Numbered from the stretch's first letter, positions 24,793 to 33,992 are shown. The stretch: DNA of 64,000 bases from JAABRB01 sp963735025 (GCA_963735025.1 CAVTJG010000009.1:1736001-1800000), one strand, 5' to 3'. Translations and numbers: made by a program. Notes: generated from the letters alone by a model not told the origin.

Positions 24793-27171
24793 CTAGATCT
24801 TCCCGAGCGCGGTCAGCAGCACTTCCGGCGTCGTCGGCTGCGCATTCACCTTGGTCTTGAGCGGTGCGAGGGCGTCGTTGATGGCGTTGAGGATGACCGC
24901 GGGTGCGCCGCCGGTTCCAGCCTCTCCGGCGCCCTTCGCACCGAGGGCAGAGGTGCGGGTCGGTGTCTCGACGTGTCCCACCATCATCTCGGGCATCTCG
25001 ACCGGCATCGGCACGAGATAGTCGGCCATCGTGGTGGTGAGGAGCTGGCCGCGCTCGTCGTAGATGCAATGCTCGTAGAGGGCGCCGCCGATGCCCTGCA
25101 CGATTCCGCCGTAGACCTGCTCGTCGACGAGCATCGGATTGATCGCGCGGCCGCAGTCCTCGACGCACCAGTGCTTGAGCAGTTTGACGAAGCCGGTGTC
25201 GGTGTCGATCTCCAGATACGAGCCCTGCACGCCGTTGGTGAAGACGAAAGCGTAGTCCTTGACGCGATAGTGGCGCGTGACGACGAGCTCGGGCTGCACG
25301 TCGTCCGGCAGCTCCGACGTCCGGTAGTAAACGATGCGGGTCAATTCGTAGAGCGGCATGAGCTGCTCGGCAGTGCCGCGCCGCACGATCTTGCTCTCGA
25401 CGAGATCGAGCTCATCGGGCTTCATCTTGAGGAGATGGCCGGCGATCTCGATGATGCGGCGCTTGAGCTCCATGCCTGCCTGTAGCACCGCTTCGCCGCC
25501 GATGCCGGTCGCACGCGAGGCCCACGTGCCGCCACCATACGGCGTCTTGTCCGTGTCGCCGGTATGCATGCGCACGCAGGCGAGTGTGACGCCGACCGCG
25601 GTCGCTGCGATCTGCGTCAGCACGGCTTCGAGACCTTGGCCCTGCTCGGTGACGCCGGTCAGGCAGTGCAGGCCCGCGGCGGCGTCGAGCCGCAGCGTGC
25701 AGCCATCCTGCGCGGCGATGCGTGCGCCGCCGACGCCGTAGAACGCCGGGCTGGGATTGGTTACCTCGACCATCGAGGCAAGCCCGATGCCGCGGTAGAT
25801 TCCCTTCTTGCGAAGCTCGGCCTGCTCGGCACGCAGCTTGTCGTAGTCCATCATCTTGAGCAGCTTCGCGAGCGCGGCCTGGTGCGAGAGGCCTTCGAAT
25901 CGCATGCCTGCCGCCGACTTGCAGGGATACCCGTCGTCCGGCAGGAGGTTGCGCCGCCGGATCTCCGCCGGATCCATGCCGATCTTCGCGGCGGCAAGAT
26001 CGACGAGGCCTTCGCCCACCGCGACCGCGATCGGGTGGCCGACGGCACGGTACTGGCACATCATCGCCTTGTTCTGGAATACGACCCGGCCGCGCGCGCG
26101 GTATTGCGGGATCTTGTACGGCGCGCCGGTAAGATTGAGGATCTGGTTGCACTCGATGCCCGACGACCGCGGAAACATCGAGAAGGGCCCGACCCCGGTG
26201 AGGTCGTCGATCTCGAGCGCGAGAAATTTGCCGTCCTTGTCGACCGCCAGGCGACCGGTCACGCGGTGATCCCTCGCATGAATGTCGGCGGAGAACGATT
26301 CCTGCCGGTCGGCGATGAACTTGACCGGTCGACCGAGAATCTTGGAGGCCGCGCAGGTCGCCATCTCGTCGCCGTAGGTGTGGACCTTGATGCCGAACGA
26401 GCCCCCGACGTCCTTGCAGACGACACGTACCTTGTGCTCCTGCACCTGCAGCCGGCTCGCGAGCGTGCCCTGCAGCATGTGCGGCGACTGTCCGGAATAG
26501 TGAACGGTCAGCGTTTCCTCGGCTTTGCTGTAATCGGCGATCAGCGCGCGCGGCTCGAGCGTGACGCCGGTATGCCGGCCGAAATGAAACGTCTCCTCGA
26601 CCACTGCGTGCGCAGCGGCGAATGCTGCGTCGACGCCGCCGGTGTCGACATTGCGCTCCCAGCAGAGGTTGTTCCCGAAGTCGGCGTGAATCACCGGCTC
26701 GCCCGGTTCGAGCGCGCGCTCCATGTCGAGGGCGGCAGGCAGATCTTCCCATTCGATCTCGATCGCCTCGATCGCGTCTTCTGCCTGGGCGCGGCTTTCG
26801 GCGACGACCATGGCCACCGGTTCGCCCTGCCAGCGCGCGACATCGGGCGGCATCGGATGCTGTGGCGGGGAGCGCATGCCCTGGAGGTGCACCAGCACGC
26901 CCACGTACGGCTTGAACACTGCCGCGATGTCCTTGCCGGTGAGTACGCGCACGACACCGGGCAGGCGGCTGGCCTTGGCGGTGTCGATGCTGACGATCCG
27001 GGCGTGCGCATACGGCGAGCGCAGGAACGCGGCGTGCAGCATGCGCGCGAGCTCGATGTCGTCCACGAACGTGCCGCGACCCTGCGTGAGCCGATTCAGA
27101 TTGGGGCGCGGGATGCTGCGCCCGATGTAGCTGTTGGGTGCGTCGAAGACGCTGACGACGGGCTCGGTCAC
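24793..27171 (-). CDS. Molybdenum hydroxylase large subunit (xanthine dehydrogenase / CoxL family)
   Basis: This 792-residue molybdopterin-binding subunit belongs to the xanthine dehydrogenase family. The N-terminal hammerhead domain (about 20-130) has GRGTFVDDIELARMLHAAF. The Mo-binding region has VGGSFGIKVH (about 255) and, near the C-terminus, GAKGAGEAGTGG (about 749), where the Glu is the likely catalytic base. The loop near 370 reads MCQYRAVGHP instead of the AYRGAGRP or AYRCSFR forms of typical XDH or CO dehydrogenases. CO oxidation is therefore unlikely, and hydroxylation of an organic substrate such as a heterocycle or aldehyde is more plausible. It overlaps the 2Fe-2S gene by 4 bp. 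Confidence 0.9.
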   Translation of the reverse strand: MTEPVVSVFDAPNSYIGRSIPRPNLNRLTQGRGTFVDDIELARMLHAAFLRSPYAHARIVSIDTAKASRLPGVVRVLTGKDIAAVFKPYVGVLVHLQGMRSPPQHPMPPDVARWQGEPVAMVVAESRAQAEDAIEAIEIEWEDLPAALDMERALEPGEPVIHADFGNNLCWERNVDTGGVDAAFAAAHAVVEETFHFGRHTGVTLEPRALIADYSKAEETLTVHYSGQSPHMLQGTLASRLQVQEHKVRVVCKDVGGSFGIKVHTYGDEMATCAASKILGRPVKFIADRQESFSADIHARDHRVTGRLAVDKDGKFLALEIDDLTGVGPFSMFPRSSGIECNQILNLTGAPYKIPQYRARGRVVFQNKAMMCQYRAVGHPIAVAVGEGLVDLAAAKIGMDPAEIRRRNLLPDDGYPCKSAAGMRFEGLSHQAALAKLLKMMDYDKLRAEQAELRKKGIYRGIGLASMVEVTNPSPAFYGVGGARIAAQDGCTLRLDAAAGLHCLTGVTEQGQGLEAVLTQIAATAVGVTLACVRMHTGDTDKTPYGGGTWASRATGIGGEAVLQAGMELKRRIIEIAGHLLKMKPDELDLVESKIVRRGTAEQLMPLYELTRIVYYRTSELPDDVQPELVVTRHYRVKDYAFVFTNGVQGSYLEIDTDTGFVKLLKHWCVEDCGRAINPMLVDEQVYGGIVQGIGGALYEHCIYDERGQLLTTTMADYLVPMPVEMPEMMVGHVETPTRTSALGAKGAGEAGTGGAPAVILNAINDALAPLKTKVNAQPTTPEVLLTALGKI

Positions 27172-27659
27172 TTGCGCTTCTCCTTCGCCGTGCCCTGCGT
27201 TGCCACCTCACACACGGCATCGACGATCGACTGGTAGCCGGTGCACCGGCAGAAATTGCCGGACAGATGCTCGCGCACGGCTTCGCGCGTGGGCGGGTGG
27301 CCCGCGGCCACGAAATCTGCGGCGGCAAAGAGCATCCCTGGCGTGCAATAGCCGCACTGCAGCGCGTTGTGCTCGATGAACGCGTTCTGCAGTGCTGCGA
27401 TCTCGCCGCTCGCGGCGAGGCCCTCGATGGTCTGTACGTCGCAGCCGTCGGCCTGGGCGGCGAGCAACAGGCAGCTGCGCACGATCCGGCCGTTGACCCG
27501 CAGCGTGCACGCCCCGCAGACGCCGTGCTCGCATCCGACGTGCGTGCCGGTCAGCGCGAGCTCCTGGCGCAGGAAGTCGGCAAGATTGAGCCGCGCCGGA
27601 ACCTCCTGGCGCACCTCCTCGCCGTTCACCTTGAGAGTGATCCCGATTCGTTCAGGCAT
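27168..27659 (-). CDS. Molybdenum hydroxylase small subunit, 2Fe-2S (CoxS type)
   Basis: This 163-residue subunit carries two 2Fe-2S clusters. The plant-type ferredoxin motif is CEHGVCGACTLRVNG (about 43-57). The second motif pair is CGYCTPGM (about 102) and CRCTGYQSIV (about 137). It passes electrons from the Mo site to FAD. Its end overlaps the large-subunit start by 4 bp and it follows the FAD subunit by 6 bp, giving the usual medium-small-large order. Confidence 0.95.
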   Translation of the reverse strand: MPERIGITLKVNGEEVRQEVPARLNLADFLRQELALTGTHVGCEHGVCGACTLRVNGRIVRSCLLLAAQADGCDVQTIEGLAASGEIAALQNAFIEHNALQCGYCTPGMLFAAADFVAAGHPPTREAVREHLSGNFCRCTGYQSIVDAVCEVATQGTAKEKRK

Positions 27660-27665
27660 GGTCGG

Positions 27666-28532
27666 TCACGCTCCCTTGTAATTGGCGTATTCGTTCAACA
27701 TGCGCCGGGCGATCACGCCGGCAAGGTGCAGCTTGAGCTTGCTCGAGGCGTGCAGGTCACCCGGCGGATCAAGATCGTCCTTGAGCGTTGCCACTGCTGC
27801 GTCGATCGCTGCGGCATCGAGCGGTTTTCCTTCGAGAGCGCGCGCGAGACCCTTCGCCACCATCGGGCGATCGCCCACCGCAAAGTAGACGAACCGGAGA
27901 TCGGAGAGGCGACCCTTGTCGAGCCGACCGTGCGCGGCGGCGCCCACCATCGCGTAATCGCCATGGCGGCGCACGAGCTCCGAGAACCGCGAGACATAGC
28001 CCGCCTGGCGTGGCGGGAACTGTGCGCCCACCAGAAGCTCGCCTGGCTGGAGCGCCGTGGTATAGACGCCGGAGAAGAACTTGTCCGCCGGAACGCTACG
28101 CTCGCCCTTCGGACCGGCAATACGGAATTCCGCGCCGAGCGCGACGCAGCACGCAGGCAGCTCGGCTGCCGGATCGGCCAGCGCGCAGCTCCCACCGAAC
28201 GTGCCGCGATTGCGGATGGCCGGATGGGCGATCTGTGGCATTGCGGCCGCGATGAGGGGCAAGTGCTCGGCGATCTCGCCGGAGTGCTCGACATCGGCAT
28301 GTCGCGCGAGCGCGCCGATGAACACGCCCTTCTTGTCGACGCGGATCGCGGCAAGGTCCGCGATCGGATTGATGTCAACCAGAACGGCCGGACGCGCGAC
28401 CCGGAAGTTGAGCATCGGCATCAGGCTCTGACCGCCCGCCAGGATCTGGGCGTCGGGCCCGTGTCGCGCGAGGAGCTCGATCGCATTCGCGACGCTGTTC
28501 GCGCGCTCGTAGGAAAAGGACGGTGCTTTCAT
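27666..28532 (-). CDS. Molybdenum hydroxylase medium subunit, FAD-binding (CoxM type)
   Basis: This FAD-binding subunit of 288 residues passes electrons on to the respiratory chain or another acceptor. The FAD motifs are AGGQSLMPMLNFR (about 32-44) and IRNRGTFGGSCALADPAAEL (about 105-124). The ATG at 28532 opens MKAPSFSYERA. The frame extends upstream, but those residues are not conserved-looking. It is the first gene of the minus-strand operon running to hyuB. No strong ribosome site is visible. The promoter must lie in the 395-bp interval shared with mmsA. Confidence 0.92.
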   Translation of the reverse strand: MKAPSFSYERANSVANAIELLARHGPDAQILAGGQSLMPMLNFRVARPAVLVDINPIADLAAIRVDKKGVFIGALARHADVEHSGEIAEHLPLIAAAMPQIAHPAIRNRGTFGGSCALADPAAELPACCVALGAEFRIAGPKGERSVPADKFFSGVYTTALQPGELLVGAQFPPRQAGYVSRFSELVRRHGDYAMVGAAAHGRLDKGRLSDLRFVYFAVGDRPMVAKGLARALEGKPLDAAAIDAAVATLKDDLDPPGDLHASSKLKLHLAGVIARRMLNEYANYKGA

Positions 28533-28684
28533 GACGTGTGGCCAACCTATTTTTTTGCGCTGCGGCATGAAGGTACTGCGGGAGCTGCGCGAAATTCCAG
28601 CACCGCGCCCCGCGTGCCGTGCGTGGGGCCGTTCGATCATACGTTCATCGCGCGGCGACTGCCACTGCTTGGGAAAGTTGGCCC

Positions 28685-28791
28685 GTCATCCCCGCCCCCC
28701 GATTTCTTCTCTTGGGTGCAGGGTCCGCGGGGATCCGGAGTGCCGGCGAGATGGAAACCGGGGCGTGGATTCCCGCTTCCGCGGGAATGAC
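28685..28791. repeat. dRS3-like palindrome pair (family B, copy 1)
   Basis: GTCATCCCCGC opens the left arm (28685) and the right arm holds ATTCCCGCTTCCGCGGGAAT (28769-28788) followed by GAC. It matches the ATTCCC-N8-GGGAAT repeats common in betaproteobacteria. It lies in the divergent coxM-mmsA interval. Confidence 0.75.
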
Positions 28792-28826
28792 ATGTTCACG
28801 TTGCGATCCGGCGCGGGCACGCGGCG

Positions 28827-28832
28827 TATACT
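28827..28832 (+). promoter_or_regulatory. -10-like element before mmsA
   Basis: TATACT matches five of six consensus positions and lies 95 bp before the ATG. The nearest -35-like TTGCGA (28801-28806) is 20 bp away, longer than ideal, so this promoter is tentative. Confidence 0.25.
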
Positions 28833-28927
28833 TTCGACAAGCTGCGGGGCGAGGTGCGCCATCCATGTCCCCCGCTGTCCAGCCGCCGGGCCCGCGCCAC
28901 GCCGCGGATCGAACAGGAGACTCATCG

Positions 28928-30442
28928 ATGAACAAACCCGCCGACATCGGCGCGACCCTGCCGCACTGGATCGACGGCAAGCCCACTCCCGCGACGAGCA
29001 AGCGTACCGGGCCGGTCTACAACCCCGCGACGGGCCAGGTGACACGCCACGTCGCGCTGGCGAACGCGGCCGATGTCGACGCGGCGGTGAAGGCGGCGCA
29101 ACGGGCCTTTCCCGAGTGGCGCGATGCGTCGATCCTCCGGCGCGCACGCGTCATGCAGAAGTTTCTCTCATTACTGCAGGCGAATCACCAGGCGCTTGCG
29201 CAGCTCGTCACGTCGGAGCACGGCAAGACGCTGCCGGATGCGATGGGATCGGTGCAGCGCGGCATCGAGGTAGTGGAGTTCGCGTGTGGCATTCCGCAGC
29301 TTCTGAAGGGTGAGTATTCCGAGAACGTGGGCACCGGCGTCGACACGCACACCGTGCGCCAGCCGGTCGGGGTTTGCGCGGGCATCACGCCGTTCAACTT
29401 TCCCGCGATGGTGCCGATGTGGATGTTTCCCGTGGCAATCGCATGCGGAAACTGTTTTGTCCTCAAGGTCTCCGAAAAGGTGCCCTCCACCGTAATGCGT
29501 ATGGCCGAGCTCCTCAAGGAAGCCGGACTGCCCGACGGGGTGTTCAACATCGTGCACGGAGACAAGGAAGCAGTCGACGCGATCCTCGCGCATCCCGGCA
29601 TCGCGGCGGTCAGCTTCGTGGGCTCCACGCCGATCGCGAAGTACATCTACGAGACATGCGCGAAGAATGGCAAGCGTGTGCAGGCGCTCGGAGGCGCCAA
29701 GAATCACGCCGTGGTCCTGCCCGATGCGGATATCGCGTTCGCCGCCGATGCGCTGATCGGCGCCGGCTACGGGTCGGCGGGCGAGCGGTGCATGGCGATC
29801 TCTGCGGTCGTAGCGGTGGGCGCCGCGGCCGACCCGCTCGTCGCGCTGCTCGAGAAGAAGGCGAAGGCGATCAAGATCGGTCCCGGGGATGCGGACGGCA
29901 TGGACATGGGGCCGCTCATCACGCGCGAGCATCGCGACAAGGTCTGCGGGTACGTGGACGCCGGGGTGAAGGAGGGCGCGAAGCTGGTGGTGGACGGACG
30001 CGGCTTCAAGCTCGCCGGGCGCGAAGAGGGGTTCTTCCTCGGCACGACGCTCTTCGACAACGTCACGCCGAAGATGAAGATCTACCAGGACGAGATCTTC
30101 GGTCCGGTGCTCGTCGTCCTGCGCGTCGCCACGATCGAGGAAGCCATCGCGATGGTGAACGCCAATCCGTACGCGAACGGCACGGCCATCTTCACCGAGT
30201 CGGGCGGGGCCGCACGGCGCTTCGAGAACGAGATCCAGGTCGGCATGGTCGGCATCAACGTGCCGATTCCGGTTCCGGTCGCGTTCTTTTCGTTCGGTGG
30301 CTGGAAGAATTCGCTCTTCGGCGACCTGCACGTTCACGGCGTGGAGGGCGTCAAGTTCTACACGCGCACCAAGGTCGTCACCACGCGATGGCCGCATCAG
30401 GATACCCCTGCCCCAGGTTTCCATATGCCCACGTTAGGTTGA
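28928..30442 (+). CDS. mmsA: CoA-acylating methylmalonate-semialdehyde dehydrogenase
   Basis: This 504-residue aldehyde dehydrogenase oxidises methylmalonate semialdehyde to propionyl-CoA in valine and related catabolism. GITPFNFPAMVPMWMFPVAI (about 154-173) is characteristic of MmsA. The catalytic Cys is in GSAGERCMAIS (near 288). The ATG at 28928 is chosen because MNKPADIG begins the conserved region. The frame upstream crosses the dRS3-like repeat. It is divergent from the molybdenum hydroxylase operon and followed by a hairpin repeat that could end the transcript. Confidence 0.93.
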   Translation: MNKPADIGATLPHWIDGKPTPATSKRTGPVYNPATGQVTRHVALANAADVDAAVKAAQRAFPEWRDASILRRARVMQKFLSLLQANHQALAQLVTSEHGKTLPDAMGSVQRGIEVVEFACGIPQLLKGEYSENVGTGVDTHTVRQPVGVCAGITPFNFPAMVPMWMFPVAIACGNCFVLKVSEKVPSTVMRMAELLKEAGLPDGVFNIVHGDKEAVDAILAHPGIAAVSFVGSTPIAKYIYETCAKNGKRVQALGGAKNHAVVLPDADIAFAADALIGAGYGSAGERCMAISAVVAVGAAADPLVALLEKKAKAIKIGPGDADGMDMGPLITREHRDKVCGYVDAGVKEGAKLVVDGRGFKLAGREEGFFLGTTLFDNVTPKMKIYQDEIFGPVLVVLRVATIEEAIAMVNANPYANGTAIFTESGGAARRFENEIQVGMVGINVPIPVPVAFFSFGGWKNSLFGDLHVHGVEGVKFYTRTKVVTTRWPHQDTPAPGFHMPTLG

Positions 30443-30460
30443 AGCAGGCAGTTCTTTCAG

Positions 30461-30527
30461 AGAAAAAGCGGAAGGTTACGATCAGGGGGAAACCGCCTGG
30501 TTTCCCCCCGATACCCCCCTTCCCGGT
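30461..30527. repeat. Family C hairpin repeat, copy 2
   Basis: GGGGGAAACC and GGTTTCCCCC pair around a four-base loop, flanked by AAAAAGCGGAAGGTTACGAT on the left and ATACCCCCCTTCCCGGT on the right. It lies 19 bp after mmsA. The same layout is seen at 5372-5438 and 59281-59346. Confidence 0.75.
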
Positions 30528-30615
30528 CAGCTGAACACCGCAAAGTCTGCCTGGGTTTTCCTTCGTGGTACGTTCGCGCGTATTCGCAATTCCTGATCAG
30601 GTTTGTTGTTAGCGC

Positions 30616-31806
30616 ATGCGCCGGTTCGCGGTACCGATCATCGTTGTAGCGCAGCTGCTGGGCACGTCGCTGTGGTTCAGCGCGAACGCGGCGGCCGACG
30701 ATCTCGTGCGTGCATGGGGGCTGACGCCGGCCGATATCGGTTCGCTAACGAGCGCCGTGCAACTCGGATTCATTGCGGGCACGCTCGTCTTCGCGCTGTC
30801 CGGGCTTGCGGATCGATTCGCCGCGAGCCGGATCGTCGCAGCGTGCGCGGTGGTCGGAGCACTGGCCAACGCAGCTTTCGCGCTCTTCTCCACCGGCCTT
30901 GCGGACGCGTGGGTCTACCGCTTCCTCACCGGCATCGCGCTCGCCGGCGTCTATCCGCTCGGGATGAAGCTCGTCGTGAGCTGGTCGCCCGATCGTGCTG
31001 GCGAGGCGCTCGGCTGGCTGGTCGGCATGCTGACGGTCGGCACGGCACTGCCTCATGCAGTGCGCGCGGCCGGCGGAGGCTGGCCGTGGAGCGGCGTCGT
31101 GCTCGCGAGTTCGGCGCTCGCGCTGGTCGGCGCCGTGATGATCTTCAGACTGGGTGACGGACCGCATCTCAAGTCGGGCGCTGCCAAGCGCTCGGGTTGG
31201 GGCTCGGTCGCACAGGCCTTTCGGATTCCCGCGTTTCGCAGCGCGGCCTTCGGATACTTCGGACACATGTGGGAGCTCTACGCGTTCTGGACCATCGTCC
31301 CGTTCCTGCTCGTGCCGGTGCTCGCGCGAAATGGCGCGGTCGCGCCGCTCACGGTGTCGGCCTGGGCGTTTGCCATCATCGGCATCGGTGGACTGGGATG
31401 CATTCTCGGCGGGCAGCTGAGTCGGGCGATCGGCGGCGCGCGCGTAGCGGCCGGCGCGCTTGCGGGCTCGGGTGCGATGTGTCTCGTGTTCCCACTCGCG
31501 CAGAGCGCACCGGTTGCTGTCGTGTTGGGATTGATGCTCTTCTGGGGCGTGATGGTGGTCGCCGACTCGCCGCAGTTCTCGGCATTGTCCGCGCGCGCAT
31601 GCCCGCCCGAGCTGGTCGGCAGCGCACTTGCCATCCAGAACAGCATCGGTTTCTTCATCACCGTCGTCGCGATCATCGTCGCCTCCGCTTTGCTCGCGGA
31701 TCTCGGCGCGAAAGTCGCGTGGCTGCTGCTGCCCGGACCGATACTCGGACTGATCGGGATTGCCCCGCTCGCGCGTGCTGGAATCGGCGTGCAGGCAGCA
31801 CGCTAG
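30616..31806 (+). CDS. MFS transporter
   Basis: This 396-residue membrane protein has about 12 predicted helices and the major facilitator pattern. The start MRRFAVPIIVVAQLLGTSLW leads into helix 1, and the A-like motif SGLADRFAASR lies between helices 2 and 3. The ATG at 30616 has no strong ribosome site. It precedes the HisD-like gene by 87 bp on the same strand and could import or export the substrate of that enzyme. Substrate unknown. Confidence 0.85.
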   Translation: MRRFAVPIIVVAQLLGTSLWFSANAAADDLVRAWGLTPADIGSLTSAVQLGFIAGTLVFALSGLADRFAASRIVAACAVVGALANAAFALFSTGLADAWVYRFLTGIALAGVYPLGMKLVVSWSPDRAGEALGWLVGMLTVGTALPHAVRAAGGGWPWSGVVLASSALALVGAVMIFRLGDGPHLKSGAAKRSGWGSVAQAFRIPAFRSAAFGYFGHMWELYAFWTIVPFLLVPVLARNGAVAPLTVSAWAFAIIGIGGLGCILGGQLSRAIGGARVAAGALAGSGAMCLVFPLAQSAPVAVVLGLMLFWGVMVVADSPQFSALSARACPPELVGSALAIQNSIGFFITVVAIIVASALLADLGAKVAWLLLPGPILGLIGIAPLARAGIGVQAAR

Positions 31807-31831
31807 CCAGGCCCGCAGGCCGGCGGTTTAA

Positions 31832-31859
31832 TTGACGGACCGCGAGCGCCCCTGATACC
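31832..31859 (+). promoter_or_regulatory. Weak promoter candidate before the HisD-like gene
   Basis: TTGACG (31832-31837) is followed after 16 bp by GATACC (31854-31859), 34-62 bp before the ATG. The -35 is good, but the -10 matches only three of six positions. Confidence 0.25.
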
Positions 31860-31893
31860 GTGAGACGTTGAACCGCAGCACGGAGGAGTCCCG

Positions 31894-33207
31894 ATGGCCA
31901 CCTTTCTCAAGCGACGCCTGGACAAGGCGGTGACCGACGCGAATGACGCGAAAGTGCGCCAGACGGTCGAGACGATTCTGCACGACGTCGAGAAACGCGG
32001 CGACGCCGCGGTGCGCGAGCTGTCCGCGAAGTTCGACAAGTGGTCGCCGCCCAGCTTCCGGCTGACGAAGAGCGAGCTCGAAGACATCGTGCGCAAGGTC
32101 GCGCCCGACACCATCTCGGACATCAAGTTCGCGCAGCAGCAGATCCGCACGTTCGCCGAGCACCAGCGGGCGGCGCTGAAGGACATCGAGGTGGAGACGC
32201 TGCCCGGCGTCAAGCTCGGGCACAAGAACATTCCGGTCGACAGCGTCGGCTGCTACGTGCCCGGCGGGCGCTATCCGATGGTGGCCTCCGCGCACATGAG
32301 CGTCGTCACCGCGCGCACGGCCGGTGTGCGGAGCGTGCTCGCCTGCACGCCGCCGAATCAGGGCGAGCCGAATGCGGAGACCATCGCGGCGATGGTCCTC
32401 GGTGGTGCCGACGAGATCTTTGTGCTGGGCGGTGTGCAAGCTGTCGCAGCGATGGCACTCGGCACCGAGACGATCAAGGCGGTCGACATGCTGGTCGGAC
32501 CGGGCAATGCGTACGTGGCCGAGGCGAAGCGGCAGCTCTTCGGGCGCGTCGGCATCGACCTTTTCGCCGGCCCCACGGAAATCCTGGTCATCGCCGACGA
32601 TTCTGCTGACGTGGAGATGATCGCGACGGATCTGCTCGGACAGGCCGAGCACGGGCCGACGAGCCCCGCCATACTCATCACCACGGCCAAGGCGATCGCG
32701 GAAGCGTTGCCGGCGGAGATCGAGCGCCAGCTTGCGGTGCTGCCCACCGCGGACGTGGCGGGCGTCGCGTGGCGCGACTATGGGGAGATCATCCTGGTCG
32801 ATTCGCTCGAGGAGGCCGTCGTGGAGGCCGATCGGGTCGCTGCCGAACACGTGGAGGTGCTGACGCGTGAGCCGCGCTACTTCCTCGCGCACATGCGCAA
32901 TTACGGCGCGCTCTTTCTGGGCCCCGAGACGAACGTCTCGTACGGCGACAAGGTGATCGGCACGAATCACACGCTGCCGACGCTCGGCGCGGCGCGCTAC
33001 ACCGGTGGGCTGTGGGTCGGTAAGTTCCTGAAGACCTGCACCTACCAGGAGGTGACGCCCGAAGCGAGCGTGAAGATCGGCGAGTACTGCTCGCGGCTTT
33101 GCGCGATCGAGCGCTTCTGGGGACACAAGGAGCAGGCAGATCTGCGGCTGCGTCGCTACGGAAATCAGAACGTCGGTCTGGGCGCCAAGAAGGAACACGC
33201 GACGTGA
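31894..33207 (+). CDS. Histidinol dehydrogenase-family enzyme, HpsN-like
   Basis: This 437-residue zinc-dependent dehydrogenase has the HisD fold. GQAEHGPTS (about 249), AEHVEVL (about 318) and GTNHTLPT (about 356) hold the expected metal and catalytic residues. The C-terminus, with FWGHKEQADLRLRRYG, differs from biosynthetic HisD and resembles HpsN, which oxidises dihydroxypropanesulfonate. No other his genes are nearby. It is coupled to an SDR by a 4-bp overlap and flanked by MFS transporters, so a catabolic role in oxidising a polyol-like compound is more likely than histidine synthesis. The substrate is inferred. Confidence 0.85.
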   Translation: MATFLKRRLDKAVTDANDAKVRQTVETILHDVEKRGDAAVRELSAKFDKWSPPSFRLTKSELEDIVRKVAPDTISDIKFAQQQIRTFAEHQRAALKDIEVETLPGVKLGHKNIPVDSVGCYVPGGRYPMVASAHMSVVTARTAGVRSVLACTPPNQGEPNAETIAAMVLGGADEIFVLGGVQAVAAMALGTETIKAVDMLVGPGNAYVAEAKRQLFGRVGIDLFAGPTEILVIADDSADVEMIATDLLGQAEHGPTSPAILITTAKAIAEALPAEIERQLAVLPTADVAGVAWRDYGEIILVDSLEEAVVEADRVAAEHVEVLTREPRYFLAHMRNYGALFLGPETNVSYGDKVIGTNHTLPTLGAARYTGGLWVGKFLKTCTYQEVTPEASVKIGEYCSRLCAIERFWGHKEQADLRLRRYGNQNVGLGAKKEHAT

Positions 33208-33992
33208 GCGCTGTCCGGCCGCAGGCGCACTTGGCGATGCGGCCCCTCGAAGGGCGCACCGCGCTCGTGACCGGCGCCGGCCGCGGCATCGGGCGTGCCG
33301 CAGCGGACGCGCTTGCCGAGGCGGGCGCGGAGGTCTGGTTGCTCGCCCGAACGCTTGCCGATGTCGAGACCGGTGCACGGGAGATTCGCGACGCCGGCGG
33401 TCGCGCAAACCCGCTCGCCTGTGACGTCACCGATGCTGCGGCGCTGAAGCGCGCCGTCGCCGGGCTTCCCGGACTCGACATCCTGGTGAACAACGCCGGC
33501 ACCAATATTCCCGAGCCGTTCGTCGACGTGAGCGAGGAGCACCTCGACCGTCTGCTCGATCTGAACGTCCGCGCCGCATTCATTGCCGCCCAGGCGGCCG
33601 CGAAGAAGATGCTCGAGGCGCCGGATCGCGGCGCGCGTGGCGGTGCAATCTTGAACATGTCCTCGCAGATGGGGCATATCGGCGCCGCCGGCCGCACGGT
33701 CTACTGCCTGACCAAGCACGCAATCGAGGGTCTCACCAAGGCGATGGCGGTCGAGCTTGCGCCGCACGGCATTCGCGTGAATTCGGTGGCGCCCACGTTC
33801 GTCGAGACGCCGATGACGGCACCCATGTTCCAGCGCAAGGAATTCAGCGACTGGGTGCACGCGCGCATCCCGCTCGGCCGTCTCGGGCAGCCGCAGGATA
33901 TCGCTGGCGCCATCGTGTTTCTCGCTTCGCCCGCCGCGGCGATGATCACCGGCACGAGCCTGCTGATCGACGGCGGCTGGACGGCGCAGTAG
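33204..33992 (+). CDS. Short-chain dehydrogenase/reductase
   Basis: This 262-residue NAD(P)-dependent oxidoreductase has the classical SDR layout. The cofactor motif is GAGRGIGRA (about 23-31), NNAG lies near 99, a catalytic Ser is in MSSQMGH, and the YxxxK pair is in YCLTKHA. The GTG at 33204 overlaps the HisD-like stop (GTGA) and has AAGGAA about ten bases upstream. An ATG at 33237 is the alternative start. It probably acts on the product or substrate of the preceding dehydrogenase. Confidence 0.9.
   Translation: MSAVRPQAHLAMRPLEGRTALVTGAGRGIGRAAADALAEAGAEVWLLARTLADVETGAREIRDAGGRANPLACDVTDAAALKRAVAGLPGLDILVNNAGTNIPEPFVDVSEEHLDRLLDLNVRAAFIAAQAAAKKMLEAPDRGARGGAILNMSSQMGHIGAAGRTVYCLTKHAIEGLTKAMAVELAPHGIRVNSVAPTFVETPMTAPMFQRKEFSDWVHARIPLGRLGQPQDIAGAIVFLASPAAAMITGTSLLIDGGWTAQ

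Noticed and set aside
24793..28532. Call as aerobic CO dehydrogenase (coxMSL)
   Set aside because: The large subunit lacks the AYRCSFR loop that marks CO-oxidising enzymes, so only the general family is given.
31894..33207. Simple call as biosynthetic histidinol dehydrogenase (hisD)
   Set aside because: The C-terminal zinc-binding region differs from HisD and there are no other his genes. The HpsN-like catabolic branch fits better.
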